Assembly (NCBI GenBank): GCA_037969115.1
Contig: JBBKWQ010000373.1
Span: forward strand, 1-17,335
Origin: JBBKWQ01 sp037969115
Lineage (GTDB): Bacteria > Actinomycetota > Acidimicrobiia > Acidimicrobiales > Ilumatobacteraceae
Direction: 5' to 3'
DNA: 17,335 nucleotides
A program made the position numbers and the translations under genes. The notes beneath the pieces were generated by a model. It ran no database searches. It was not told the origin of the DNA and worked only from the letters and a program-made list of their open reading frames with translations. Positions 6,148-13,826 of the stretch are shown one piece after another; the stretch's first letter is position 1; each line of letters begins with the position of its first letter.

Positions 6148-7032
6148 ATGGGTGCACTGGATCGAGTCACCTCCTGGCCGGCCGACCACACCTCCGCCGC
6201 CATCGTCACGCCGACCGTCGCACCGCACACGACCGGTTCTCCACCGACGATCTCGACCGTCGGCGACGTCGACCGCGTGTACCGGCTCGCCTCGCTGACC
6301 AAGCCGCTCAGCGCGTGGGCGATCATGATCGGTTCCGAGGAAGGCATCGTGCACCTCGATGCGGAACTCGATCATCCGAACGTGCAATCGGGCTGCACAT
6401 TGCGGCACCTGCTCGCTCACGCCGGCGGGTACGGGTTCGCCGATCGCACTCCCCTCTCGGTACCCGAACGGCGCCGCATGTACTCGAACGCCGGCATCGA
6501 ACTCGCCGCCGAGGTACTCGCCGGAGCCGCCGACATGCCCTTCGACGACTACGTCACCGAGGCGGTACTCACCCCGCTCGGCATGCAGCACACCGAGATG
6601 CGCGGCTCCCCGGCCCACGGCGCTCGCTCGACGGTGACCGACATGGTCCGCTTCGTGGCCGAGATGCTGCGACCCCAACTGGTCGCGCCCGAAACGGCCG
6701 CCGACATCAAGCGTCCACAGTACCCATCGCTCGCGGGTATCGTTCCGGACGTGGGCCGCTTTGATCCATGTCCCTGGGGGCTCGGGGTTGAGATCCGTGG
6801 CGAGAAATCGCCGCACTGGACCGGCTCCACGAACGCGCCGTCGACATTCGGGCACTTCGGCGGCTCCGGCACGATGATGTGGGTCGACCCCGACGCCGAC
6901 GTCGGCGTGATCGCCCTCACCGATCGCCGATTCGACGAATGGCGTGACGACGCGTTGCGGCTCTGGCCCGAGTTCTCCGACGACGTGCTCGCAGAACTGT
7001 CGCCAGCGAACCATTCGGTGACGCCGCGATGA
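6148..7032 (+). CDS. Serine hydrolase, beta-lactamase/class C penicillin-binding protein fold
   Basis: The 294-aa protein has the three active-site motifs of the family: SLTK at residues 49-52 (nucleophile Ser49, Lys52), YSN at 112-114, and HFG at 236-238 in place of the KTG box. HLLAHAGGYG (about 88-96) and PLGMQHTEM are also typical of EstB-like esterases and D-aminopeptidase-type relatives. There is no signal peptide, so it is probably cytosolic, and a role as a resistance beta-lactamase is unlikely. The substrate is unknown. It starts 9 nt after aroG and overlaps the next gene by ATGA, suggesting one transcript aroG–hydrolase–small protein. Whether it has anything to do with aromatic synthesis is not shown by the sequence. 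Confidence 0.85.
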   Translation: MGALDRVTSWPADHTSAAIVTPTVAPHTTGSPPTISTVGDVDRVYRLASLTKPLSAWAIMIGSEEGIVHLDAELDHPNVQSGCTLRHLLAHAGGYGFADRTPLSVPERRRMYSNAGIELAAEVLAGAADMPFDDYVTEAVLTPLGMQHTEMRGSPAHGARSTVTDMVRFVAEMLRPQLVAPETAADIKRPQYPSLAGIVPDVGRFDPCPWGLGVEIRGEKSPHWTGSTNAPSTFGHFGGSGTMMWVDPDADVGVIALTDRRFDEWRDDALRLWPEFSDDVLAELSPANHSVTPR

Positions 7033-7481
7033 TCCCACTCGTTCACGGCGACCGCATCCGATGGGAGACCACCGACGACGACGGCCTGCCCATGGTGCGC
7101 TACGGATTCGTGGGCGGCGTGTCACAGAACGGCACCGCCGTGGTGATGCTCGACGGCGACCTCAAGGGCAACACCGTCGTGAGGGTCAACGAGATCGAGC
7201 GAGTCAGCATCACCAACGTCGAGCTGCGACTCACCGGCTCCGATCTGCTCGACGACCCGTCGTTGCGGCAGGGGCTCGTGCAGATGTGGAGCGCCGAGGC
7301 CGACCAGGCGGGGCTCGAGGTCAACGCCGTCCAACGACTCGGCACGGGCGTGCGCGACACCGCCTCCGAGTATGCACTCGCCGAGCTCCAGTCAGGTGGA
7401 CGGCACTACGTGCTTCGGGCCATCCGCGAGCAGATCGACGTGGTCTGCGTGCGGGCCGACCTGCCACGACGCTGGGAATAA
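7029..7481 (+). CDS. Conserved-looking protein of unknown function, 150 aa
   Basis: I do not recognise the family. The start ATG overlaps the stop of the serine hydrolase as ATGA, implying translational coupling. The protein is soluble, with no signal peptide or membrane segment. The first 60 residues are rich in predicted beta strands and glycine turns (GDRIRWETTDDDGLP, GFVGGVSQNGTAVVML), suggestive of a small SH3-like barrel. A stretch from about 85 (LVQMWSAEADQAGLEVNAVQ) looks helical. It has coding-type base composition and no disrupted codons. The tight coupling hints that it works with, or modulates, the hydrolase; this is inference only. Confidence 0.72.
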   Translation: MIPLVHGDRIRWETTDDDGLPMVRYGFVGGVSQNGTAVVMLDGDLKGNTVVRVNEIERVSITNVELRLTGSDLLDDPSLRQGLVQMWSAEADQAGLEVNAVQRLGTGVRDTASEYALAELQSGGRHYVLRAIREQIDVVCVRADLPRRWE

Positions 7482-7488
7482 CGCACAA

Positions 7489-7527
7489 CACCCCCCGCCG
7501 CCGGAACGAATCCGGCACCGAGGGGTG
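7489..7527. terminator. Possible bidirectional terminator between convergent genes
   Basis: CACCCC (7489-7494) can pair with GGGGTG (7522-7527), enclosing an inner hairpin GCCGG (7500-7504) / CCGGC (7512-7516). It lies in the 84-bp gap between the small unknown gene and pnp, which converge. There is no T-run. Confidence 0.45.
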
Positions 7528-7565
7528 CGTGAGCGGGTCGTCGCCGATCCGCGTGCGTTACCGGA

Positions 7566-10055
7566 TCAGCGGTGACGTCGGCGTGCGCCGCGGTCGCCGC
7601 CATCGCGACCTTCGCCGGCAGGGCCGAGATCGCCCTGCTCGCTGGCGAGTTCGGAATCGAACGAGTCGGAGAAGCTCACCGTCTCGACAGCCGACGATGC
7701 CGAACCGCCGTCGCTCGACGACTGGGTCCGCGGCTGGCGATCACCGCGGCCACCGCGATCACCGCGATCACCGCGATCATTCCGGTCGTTGCGACCACGT
7801 CCACCGTCGCCGCGATCGTTGCGGTCGTTGCCGCCGCGATCGTCGTTGCCGCCCGCGGATTCAGACTGCTCGGCCAGATCGCCGGCCGGAACCAGGCTGA
7901 CCTTGCCGCGATCGTCGATCTCCTCGACCGACACTTCGATCTCGTCGCCGAGCGAGAGCACGTCGTCGACCGAGTTGATCCGCTTGCCGCGGCCCAACTT
8001 GGAGATGTGCACCAGGCCGTCGCGGCCCGGCAGGATGTTGACGAACGCACCGAACTTGGTGATGTTCACGACACGACCCGTGTAGGTCTTGCCGATCTCG
8101 GCCTTCGGCGGATCGACGATGGCCATGATGGCGTCGCGTGCCGCTTCCATGCGCCAAGCCTCGACCGCGCCGATCGTGACGATGCCCACGGCACCGTCGT
8201 CATCGACGCCGATGTCGGCACCCGTCTCGGACTGGATCGTGTTGATGACCTTGCCCTTCGGCCCGATGACCTCGCCGACCTTGTCGATCGGGATGGTGAT
8301 CGACACGATCTTCGGAGCGGTTGCAGCCACTTCGGGACGGGATTCCGGGATCGCCGCGTTCATCACGTCGAGGATCGCCAGGCGGGCATCGCGTGCCTGT
8401 CCGAGCGCAGCGGTGAGCACGTCGGCGGGGATGCCGTCGATCTTCGTGTCGAGCTGCAGAGCGGTGATCGCGTCAGCCGTGCCGGCCACCTTGAAGTCCA
8501 TGTCGCCGAAAGCGTCTTCGGCGCCGAGGATGTCGGTGAGCGTGATGTACTTGTCGCCGTCCTTCACCAGACCCATTGCAATTCCTGCGACGGCGCCACG
8601 AGTGGGCACGCCGGCATCCATGAGCGACAGGCTCGACGAACACACCGAACCCATCGACGTGGAACCGTTCGATGCCATGACCTCGGACACCAGGCGCAGC
8701 GTGTAGGAGAAGTCCTCCTGGCTGGGCACCACCGGCAGCACCGCACGGGCGGCGAGCGCACCGTGGCCGATCTCGCGGCGCTTGGGGGAACCGACACGGC
8801 CGGTCTCACCATTCGCCCACGGCGGCATGTTGTAGTGGTGCAGGTAGCGCTTCTCGTTCTGCGGCGAGAGCGAGTCGATCATCTGATTCATCCGTGGCAT
8901 GGCCAGGGTGCAGACGTTCATGACCTGGGTCTCGCCACGCTGGAACAGGCCTGAGCCGTGAGCGGTGGGCAGGACGCCGACTTCGGCCGAGACCTCACGC
9001 AGATCGGCAACACCTCGGCCGTCGATACGCAGACCCTCGTCGATGATCCGCTTGCGGACCAGCTTCTTGGTGAGCGAGCGGATCGCTTCTTTGACTTCCT
9101 TCTCGCGCCCGGCGAACTCCTTGCCGTCGGCGCACAACTCGTCGAGGGCCAGGTGCTTGGCCTCGTCGGTGGCGGCGTTGCGGTCGGCCTTGCCGGCGAT
9201 GGTGACGGCCACGGCGAGCTTGTCGGTGGCGATCTTCTCGACGGCTTCGAACACCTCAGGGGCATAGTCGATGACCGGGTTGAACGACAGCTCACGGATT
9301 GGACCGTGCGTGGCGATGACGCTGGCGACGAGCTGACGCTGCAGAGCGATGGACTCCTTGATCCACACCTTGCAGGCCTCGAGCCCGTCGGCGAGGACCG
9401 CCTCGTCGACCTTGGGAGCCCCGTCGTCGTAGTACGAGAAGCTCTTCTCGGTGCCGCCGGCCTCGACCATCATGACGGCGACATCGCCGTTGTCGAGCTC
9501 ACGACCGGCGACGACGAGGTCGAACGTGCCTTCCTCGACTTCCTGATACGTGGGATGCGGGATCCAGGTGCCGTCGACCGAATACGCCATGCGCACCGAA
9601 CCGAGCGGCCCGTCGAACGGGATACCCGAGATCATCAGCGCAGCAGAGGCGGCATTGATAGACAGCACGTCGTGCTGGTTCTCCTGGTCGGCGCCGATGA
9701 CCGTGGTGACGATCTGGGTCTCGTTGCGGAAACCCTCGGCGAACGACGGGCGCAACGGACGGTCGGTGAGACGACAGGTGAGAATCGCCTCTTCGGTGGG
9801 ACGGCCTTCACGGCGGAAGAACGAACCGGGGATCTTGCCTGCTGCGTACGCACGCTCTTCGACGTCGACGGTCAGCGGGAAGAAGTCGATACCGGCTCGG
9901 ATGTCATCGGCCGCGTTCGCAGTCGTGAGCACCTTCGTACCGCCGATCGAGGCGACAACTGCGCCCTGACTCTGCGGCGCGAACTTGCCGGTCTCGAAGG
10001 TGAGCGTCTTCTCGGAACCTGAAATTGGTCCAGAGACGCTAATGGGGTCAGCCAC
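7566..10055 (-). CDS. pnp: Polyribonucleotide nucleotidyltransferase (PNPase)
   Basis: This 829-aa phosphorolytic 3'-5' exoribonuclease degrades mRNA and can add heteropolymeric tails. Domains in order are: first RNase PH (about 15-150), helical linker, second RNase PH (about 335-560, with NGSTSMGSVCSSSLSLMDAG and FGDMDFKVAGT), KH (about 582-630, GPKGK) and S1 (about 654-722). A 105-residue tail rich in Arg, Asn, Asp and Gly follows. I chose GTG at 10055 because AAAGGAG lies 6 nt upstream and it leaves the usual 15 or so residues before the first RNase PH strand. An ATG at 10109 would add 18 residues with a weaker GGGAA site. It follows rpsO, but a terminator lies between, so pnp may depend on its own promoter or on read-through. 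Confidence 0.95.
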   Translation of the reverse strand: MADPISVSGPISGSEKTLTFETGKFAPQSQGAVVASIGGTKVLTTANAADDIRAGIDFFPLTVDVEERAYAAGKIPGSFFRREGRPTEEAILTCRLTDRPLRPSFAEGFRNETQIVTTVIGADQENQHDVLSINAASAALMISGIPFDGPLGSVRMAYSVDGTWIPHPTYQEVEEGTFDLVVAGRELDNGDVAVMMVEAGGTEKSFSYYDDGAPKVDEAVLADGLEACKVWIKESIALQRQLVASVIATHGPIRELSFNPVIDYAPEVFEAVEKIATDKLAVAVTIAGKADRNAATDEAKHLALDELCADGKEFAGREKEVKEAIRSLTKKLVRKRIIDEGLRIDGRGVADLREVSAEVGVLPTAHGSGLFQRGETQVMNVCTLAMPRMNQMIDSLSPQNEKRYLHHYNMPPWANGETGRVGSPKRREIGHGALAARAVLPVVPSQEDFSYTLRLVSEVMASNGSTSMGSVCSSSLSLMDAGVPTRGAVAGIAMGLVKDGDKYITLTDILGAEDAFGDMDFKVAGTADAITALQLDTKIDGIPADVLTAALGQARDARLAILDVMNAAIPESRPEVAATAPKIVSITIPIDKVGEVIGPKGKVINTIQSETGADIGVDDDGAVGIVTIGAVEAWRMEAARDAIMAIVDPPKAEIGKTYTGRVVNITKFGAFVNILPGRDGLVHISKLGRGKRINSVDDVLSLGDEIEVSVEEIDDRGKVSLVPAGDLAEQSESAGGNDDRGGNDRNDRGDGGRGRNDRNDRGDRGDRGGRGDRQPRTQSSSDGGSASSAVETVSFSDSFDSELASEQGDLGPAGEGRDGGDRGARRRHR
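7737..7854 (-). repeat. Short tandem repeats encoding the DRG/NDR-rich PNPase tail
   Basis: A 9-bp unit (GCGATCACC on the plus strand, Asp-Arg-Gly in frame) runs five times with few changes from 7737 to 7781. Related degenerate units for Asn-Asp-Arg continue to about 7854. The unit length is a multiple of three, so copy-number change would keep the reading frame. Confidence 0.7.
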
Positions 10056-10274
10056 AAGTGGCTCCTTTCCGACCTCGAACCTCGTGTTCGGGTCGATCTG
10101 GAACGACATGGCCGGTTCCCAGTTGGCGACCCTGCCGCTCACGCATGATCGTGAACACAGGATGGGCAACCGGCAACCGACAGCGATGTCGCTCGTATTG
10201 CCGCGTGCGGACCTTCCGCACGTCGGAGATCACAGGATACCGCGTCACGCAGGGCAAACGGCGGAAAACGAACA
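10056..10274 (-). other. pnp leader region
   Basis: This 219-bp stretch between the rpsO terminator and pnp should contain the pnp promoter. TATCCT at 10234-10239 (minus strand) is a possible -10, but no -35 is seen at the right distance. The hairpin at 10204-10222 and the AAAGGAG ribosome site at about 10063-10069 are the only clear elements. Part of the region (10056-10109) could instead be coding if pnp starts at the ATG. Confidence 0.5.
10204..10222 (-). promoter_or_regulatory. Hairpin in the pnp leader
   Basis: CGTGCGGA and TCCGCACG form a perfect 8-bp stem around a 3-nt loop, about 150 nt upstream of the pnp GTG. There is no T-run, so it is not an obvious terminator. In Escherichia coli a leader stem cut by RNase III mediates pnp autocontrol; a similar role here is inferred only. 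Confidence 0.4.
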
Positions 10275-10304
10275 AAGCCGATCTCCTGGCGGGGAGATCG
10301 GCTT
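10275..10304 (-). terminator. Intrinsic terminator between rpsO and pnp
   Basis: A perfect 12-bp stem (AAGCCGATCTCC with GGAGATCGGCTT), 6-nt loop, is followed on the minus strand by the T-rich run TGTTCGTTTT. It lies 76 nt after the rpsO stop and is the most canonical terminator in the window. Confidence 0.88.
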
Positions 10305-10380
10305 CGCGCCATCAGGAACCCGGAGGCGCCTGATGAGGACCGTGGTACGTGGCGTGGTCAGCCGCGTGGTCGGGGCGTCG

Positions 10381-10644
10381 TCAGCGGCGCAGGCCCTGGT
10401 CGGCCACGATCTTGCGATAGCGCTCGACGTCGAGACCGCGCACGTAGTCGAGCATGCGGCGGCGACGGCCGACCAGCATGAGCAGACCACGACGGCTGTG
10501 GTGGTCTTTCTTGTGCATCTTCAGGTGCTCGGTGAGGTGCAGGATGCGCTCGGTGAGCAGTGCGATCTGGACTTCGGGAGAACCCGTGTCGCCCTCTTGG
10601 AGCTGGAACTTCTCGATGGTCTCGTTCTTCGGCGCAATGGCCAT
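10381..10644 (-). CDS. rpsO: 30S ribosomal protein S15
   Basis: The 87-aa protein contains the S15 pattern throughout: KFQLQEGDTGSPEVQIALLT, then ILHLTEHLKMHKKDHHSRRGLLMLVGRRRRMLDYV and a RYRKIV C-terminus. S15 binds the central domain of 16S rRNA and nucleates platform assembly. The ATG at 10644 is preceded by GGAAGG 9 nt upstream and gives the usual N-terminus (MAIAPKNETIEKF). An upstream ATG at 10701 would add an atypical extension. The gene directly precedes pnp, as in most bacteria. Its normal upstream partner ribF is 3 kb away, beyond an ABC importer on the other strand, so rpsO needs its own promoter. Confidence 0.97.
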   Translation of the reverse strand: MAIAPKNETIEKFQLQEGDTGSPEVQIALLTERILHLTEHLKMHKKDHHSRRGLLMLVGRRRRMLDYVRGLDVERYRKIVADQGLRR

Positions 10645-10731
10645 GGAAATCTGCCTTCCGGTGTGGAGGTCGCGTCGCCCCACTCGGAGCGTCCGCATCA
10701 CGTCGGAGTCGGAACCCCGACGGACCCCGCA

Positions 10732-10760
10732 ATGCTACGGCGACCCGGTGACGCTCACAA
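10732..10760 (-). promoter_or_regulatory. Candidate rpsO promoter
   Basis: On the minus strand TTGTGA (10755-10760) and TAGCAT (10732-10737) are separated by exactly 17 bp, each matching the sigma-70 consensus at four of six positions. Transcription would start near 10725, leaving an 80-nt leader before rpsO. It lies in the divergent gap shared with the ABC importer. Confidence 0.5.
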
Positions 10761-10824
10761 CCGAACACCGGCTGCGCACCGCTGCGCACGATCGCCTTCG
10801 ACCCGGCCGGTACGCTCAGCGGCC

Positions 10825-11586
10825 GTGACGCTCGGGATCAACGTCGTCGGCGTGTCGAAACGATTCGACACGACCGAGGTGCTCGATCACATCGACCTGC
10901 ACGTCGAGCCGGGGCGCATCGTCACCCTGCTCGGACCCAGCGGTTGTGGCAAGACCACGCTGCTGCGCATGACCGCCGGGCTCGAGGCACCCACGACGGG
11001 CACGATCACGATCGACCGCGAGTCGGCCGAGGAGGCCCGCAGGCACAAACGCATCGGATTCGTGCCGCAGTCGCCCGCCCTGTTGCCCTGGCGGAGCGTT
11101 GCGTCGAACGCGCGGCTGCTGCTCGATGTGAACCGGCGGTCCAATCCCGACACCGTCGTCGACCCGGCCGATCTGCTCCGTGAGGTCGGGCTCGGCGGAT
11201 TCGAGGATGCCTACCCGCACGAGCTCTCCGGCGGGATGCAACAGCGAGTTGCCCTCGTCCGCGCGTTCGCCCTCGGATCGCCGTATCTGCTGATGGACGA
11301 ACCCTTCGCCGCACTCGACGAGATCACCAGAGCCGACATGCGGTACCTGCTCGCCCGGCTGTGCGAACCGCTCAACACCGCGGTGCTGTTCGTCACTCAC
11401 TCGATCGCTGAGGCGGTGTTCCTCTCCGACGAGGTGGCTGTGATGTCCAGTCGACCCGGCCGATTCGTGGGCAAAGAGTCGATCGAGTTGCCACGTCCGC
11501 GCATTCCGGAACTGGAGGATGATCCGTCGTTCTTCGCCAGCGAAACGCGTTTGCGTCAACTCCTCCACACCGGGGCGGGCCGATGA
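10825..11586 (+). CDS. ABC importer ATP-binding protein (SsuB/TauB/ThiZ-like)
   Basis: The 253-aa protein has all ATPase motifs: Walker A GPSGCGKT (37-44), Q-loop Gln82 in FVPQSPALLPWR, signature LSGGMQQ (134-140), Walker B LLMDEP (155-160) and the switch His192 in FVTHSIAEA. The LLPWR context and Ser-Ile-Ala-Glu-Ala after the switch are typical of nitrate/sulfonate/thiamine-precursor importers. It drives transport at the inner face of the membrane. I chose GTG at 10825, which opens directly into the conserved first strand; the open frame extends far upstream without a sensible N-terminus. There is no Shine-Dalgarno, but TACGCT ends 8 nt before it, so leaderless start is possible. It overlaps the permease gene by ATGA. 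Confidence 0.93.
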   Translation: MTLGINVVGVSKRFDTTEVLDHIDLHVEPGRIVTLLGPSGCGKTTLLRMTAGLEAPTTGTITIDRESAEEARRHKRIGFVPQSPALLPWRSVASNARLLLDVNRRSNPDTVVDPADLLREVGLGGFEDAYPHELSGGMQQRVALVRAFALGSPYLLMDEPFAALDEITRADMRYLLARLCEPLNTAVLFVTHSIAEAVFLSDEVAVMSSRPGRFVGKESIELPRPRIPELEDDPSFFASETRLRQLLHTGAGR

Positions 11587-12368
11587 GCAGCGCGGCGAGC
11601 CGGGTCCGTTCGAGTTCGGCCCTTTGGGCGATCGTCGGAGCCACCGCGCTCGCGCTCGTCTGGGAGGCATTCGTGCGCGTGCGTGACGTTCGTCCGTTCG
11701 TGCTGCTGCCACCGTCCAGAATCGCCACGACGTTCGCAGACACCCCACGCTTCTACCTCGACAACATCGGCGTCACTGCGTTCCACATGGTGGTCGGCAT
11801 CGTCATCTCGTTGATCCTCTCCGTCGCGTTCGGCGCGTTGCTGGCCGCCTACCGCCCACTCGAACACGCCTCGCAGCCCCTCCTCGTCTTGATGCTCGTG
11901 ACGCCCTGGGTCGCCTACATCAGCTCGATCGTGTTGTGGCTTGGCACCGGCCGACCCTCGATCATCTTCCTCGTGTCGTTCGTGACCGTTCCGGCGTTCA
12001 CCTATGCAGCGGTCGCCGGGATGCGCGGCGCCGACTCGGCCGCACGGGAACTCTTCGAGTCGATCGACGCGTCCAAACGCGAGGTGTTCTGGCGGCTACG
12101 CCTTCCCTCGGCACTGCCGGCCATCTTCACCGCCGCCCGCTTCAACGTCGGCCTTGGTCTGGCGGCCGCCTACTTCGCGGAAGGGGCGGCACTCAGCCGG
12201 AGCGGGCTCGGCGAAGCCGGCAAACGCGCAGCCGCACTGAACGCCGGAACGGTGCTGTGGACCACGATCATGTGCGCGGCAGCACTCGGCGTCGCAGGCC
12301 AGGTTGCCGTGGCGATGCTCGAGCGCTGGCTGCTCCGCTGGCATGTGTCGCAGCGCACCGCTGCGTGA
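11583..12368 (+). CDS. ABC importer permease (SsuC/TauC/ThiX-like)
   Basis: The 261-aa protein belongs to the binding-protein-dependent permease family. It has hydrophobic segments at about 14-31, 64-90, 98-121, 126-146, 185-202 and 228-250. The EAA-type cytoplasmic loop is at about 156-183 (ELFESIDASKREVFWRLRLPSALPAIF), which docks on the ATPase. The LLPPSRIATTFADT element near residue 41 is typical of the sulfonate/nitrate/thiamine-precursor group. It would work as a homodimer. Its ATG overlaps the ATPase stop as ATGA. The substrate cannot be read from this subunit. Confidence 0.93.
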   Translation: MSSAASRVRSSSALWAIVGATALALVWEAFVRVRDVRPFVLLPPSRIATTFADTPRFYLDNIGVTAFHMVVGIVISLILSVAFGALLAAYRPLEHASQPLLVLMLVTPWVAYISSIVLWLGTGRPSIIFLVSFVTVPAFTYAAVAGMRGADSAARELFESIDASKREVFWRLRLPSALPAIFTAARFNVGLGLAAAYFAEGAALSRSGLGEAGKRAAALNAGTVLWTTIMCAAALGVAGQVAVAMLERWLLRWHVSQRTAA

Positions 12369-12506
12369 CGCGTCGACGCTCCTACCCGCCGGTAGTGTGG
12401 GCACGCACGAAGAACACGGGCTGGGTTCGCACCTCTTGCAGCGATCCGAGTCCAGTCGTGCGCTGACAGACAACCTGAACCATCGACCCTTCCGGAGGAT
12501 TCATTC

Positions 12507-13775
12507 ATGCTGCGTCAGCGCGCCAGAACCATCTCGACGGTGACCGCCATCGTGTCGTTGTCCCTCGTCGCCGCGTCGTGCGGCAGCGACGACACCGCCA
12601 GCTCCGCCACGTCGGTAGCTTCAGGCGACACGTCGGAAACGACCACCCAGTCTCCGGTCGAGACGACCGAATCACCCGACACCACCGACGCGACCGCGCC
12701 TTCGGACACGACGGTCGAGACGACGGAGAGCGCCCCTGCCACGGGCGGCACCGAGGTCGTCGCAGGGGCGGCATTCCCCGAGGCCCGGTGCGAGGCCAAC
12801 CAGGCTGCCGGCACCATCGATTACTTCACCGGCTTCGACTACGCAGCCACTGCCTCGATCATCGACATCCTCGTCGCCGACTCGAAGGGTTACTACGACG
12901 AACTCTGCCTCGATGTCGCGATCACGCCATCGTTCTCCACGGCGAACTACCCGCTCGTCGCCGGCAACGAGGCACAGTTCTCGTCGTCGGGTTCGTTCAG
13001 CGAACTCGCGAGCTTCTCCGCCGCCAACGACGCCGATCTCGTGGCGCTCGCCGTCGAAGGTCGGGTCGCCATCGACGCCCTGATGGTCAAGCCCGACGTG
13101 GCCGACTCGCTGGAGGCGCTCGCCGGCACCACCATCGGTGTCAAGGGCAAGTTACCGCCCAGCATCGCGGCGATGCTCGGCCAGCTCGGCCTCGTCGAAA
13201 ACACCGACTACGACACCGTGCTGCTCGATGGCTTCGACCCCGTCGCCCACATGGCGATCGACTCCATCTCGGCGGTGCCGGGCTGGAAGAGCAACGAGCC
13301 GGGAGCCCTCGATCGGGCCGGTGTCGCCTACAACCTCTTCGACCCTGCCGACTTCGACATTCCGGGGTCGTTCGGGCTCATCTACACCAATCGAGAATTC
13401 CTCGACGAGCACCGCACCGCTGCCGAAGACTTCATGCGGGCCACCATGCGGGGTCTGGCCGACGCCATCGCCGATCCCGACGCCGCCGCGGCGATCGCGT
13501 TCGGACTCATCAACGGTGGCGGCAACCCGAACTTCTTGTCTGAAGCGGGTGAGGAGTTCCGGTGGAGCACCGACGCCGCGCTCATCACCGAGACGACGCC
13601 TGACGGCAGTTTCCCGGGCGTTCCCGACCCGGCCGGCCTCGCAGCCGAGATCGCTGCGTACGACTCCGTCGGCGTCTACGGCGCCGGTGGGGCGCCACCC
13701 ATCGACGGTCGTTTCGACGCCGAACTCCTCGCCGGGCTGTACGACGCCGACGGTTCGGTCATCTGGCCCGGCTGA
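12507..13775 (+). CDS. ABC importer substrate-binding lipoprotein (NMT1/ThiY-like)
   Basis: The 422-aa protein begins with a lipoprotein signal peptide: charged start, hydrophobic TVTAIVSLSLVAAS, then Cys25. A Thr/Ser/Glu-rich low-complexity linker of about 55 residues (about 26-80) would tether the domain at the cell surface. The rest resembles NMT1/SsuA-type binding proteins: IDYFTGFDYAATASIIDILVA (first strand and helix), an AKGYYDE-like KGYYDELCLDV, a TTIGVKGKLPPSIAAML middle motif and a long helical C-terminus. Ligands of the family include pyrimidine precursors of thiamine, sulfonates, nitrate and riboflavin; none can be assigned here. The ribosome site GGAGG is 8 nt before the ATG. It lies 138 nt after the permease gene, so it may also have its own promoter. 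Confidence 0.9.
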   Translation: MLRQRARTISTVTAIVSLSLVAASCGSDDTASSATSVASGDTSETTTQSPVETTESPDTTDATAPSDTTVETTESAPATGGTEVVAGAAFPEARCEANQAAGTIDYFTGFDYAATASIIDILVADSKGYYDELCLDVAITPSFSTANYPLVAGNEAQFSSSGSFSELASFSAANDADLVALAVEGRVAIDALMVKPDVADSLEALAGTTIGVKGKLPPSIAAMLGQLGLVENTDYDTVLLDGFDPVAHMAIDSISAVPGWKSNEPGALDRAGVAYNLFDPADFDIPGSFGLIYTNREFLDEHRTAAEDFMRATMRGLADAIADPDAAAAIAFGLINGGGNPNFLSEAGEEFRWSTDAALITETTPDGSFPGVPDPAGLAAEIAAYDSVGVYGAGGAPPIDGRFDAELLAGLYDADGSVIWPG

Positions 13776-13802
13776 ACCCTGCGACCGCACGCCACATGCT
13801 CG

Positions 13803-13826
13803 GCGCCCGCCGGGTCAGGCGGGTGC
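13803..13826. terminator. Hairpin between convergent importer and ribF operons
   Basis: GCGCCCGCC (13803-13811) pairs with GGCGGGTGC (13818-13826) over 9 bp with one G·T. The ribF stop codon falls in the 6-nt loop. There is no T-run on either side. It is well placed to stop transcription from both directions. Confidence 0.5.

Noticed and set aside
4810..7125. 771-codon open frame on the minus strand
   Set aside because: It lies opposite aroG and the serine hydrolase, whose motifs are unmistakable, and has no recognisable domain.
7572..10022. Two long plus-strand open frames (7572-8954 and 8958-10022)
   Set aside because: Both are antisense to pnp, which is complete and conserved, and both have shadow-type composition.
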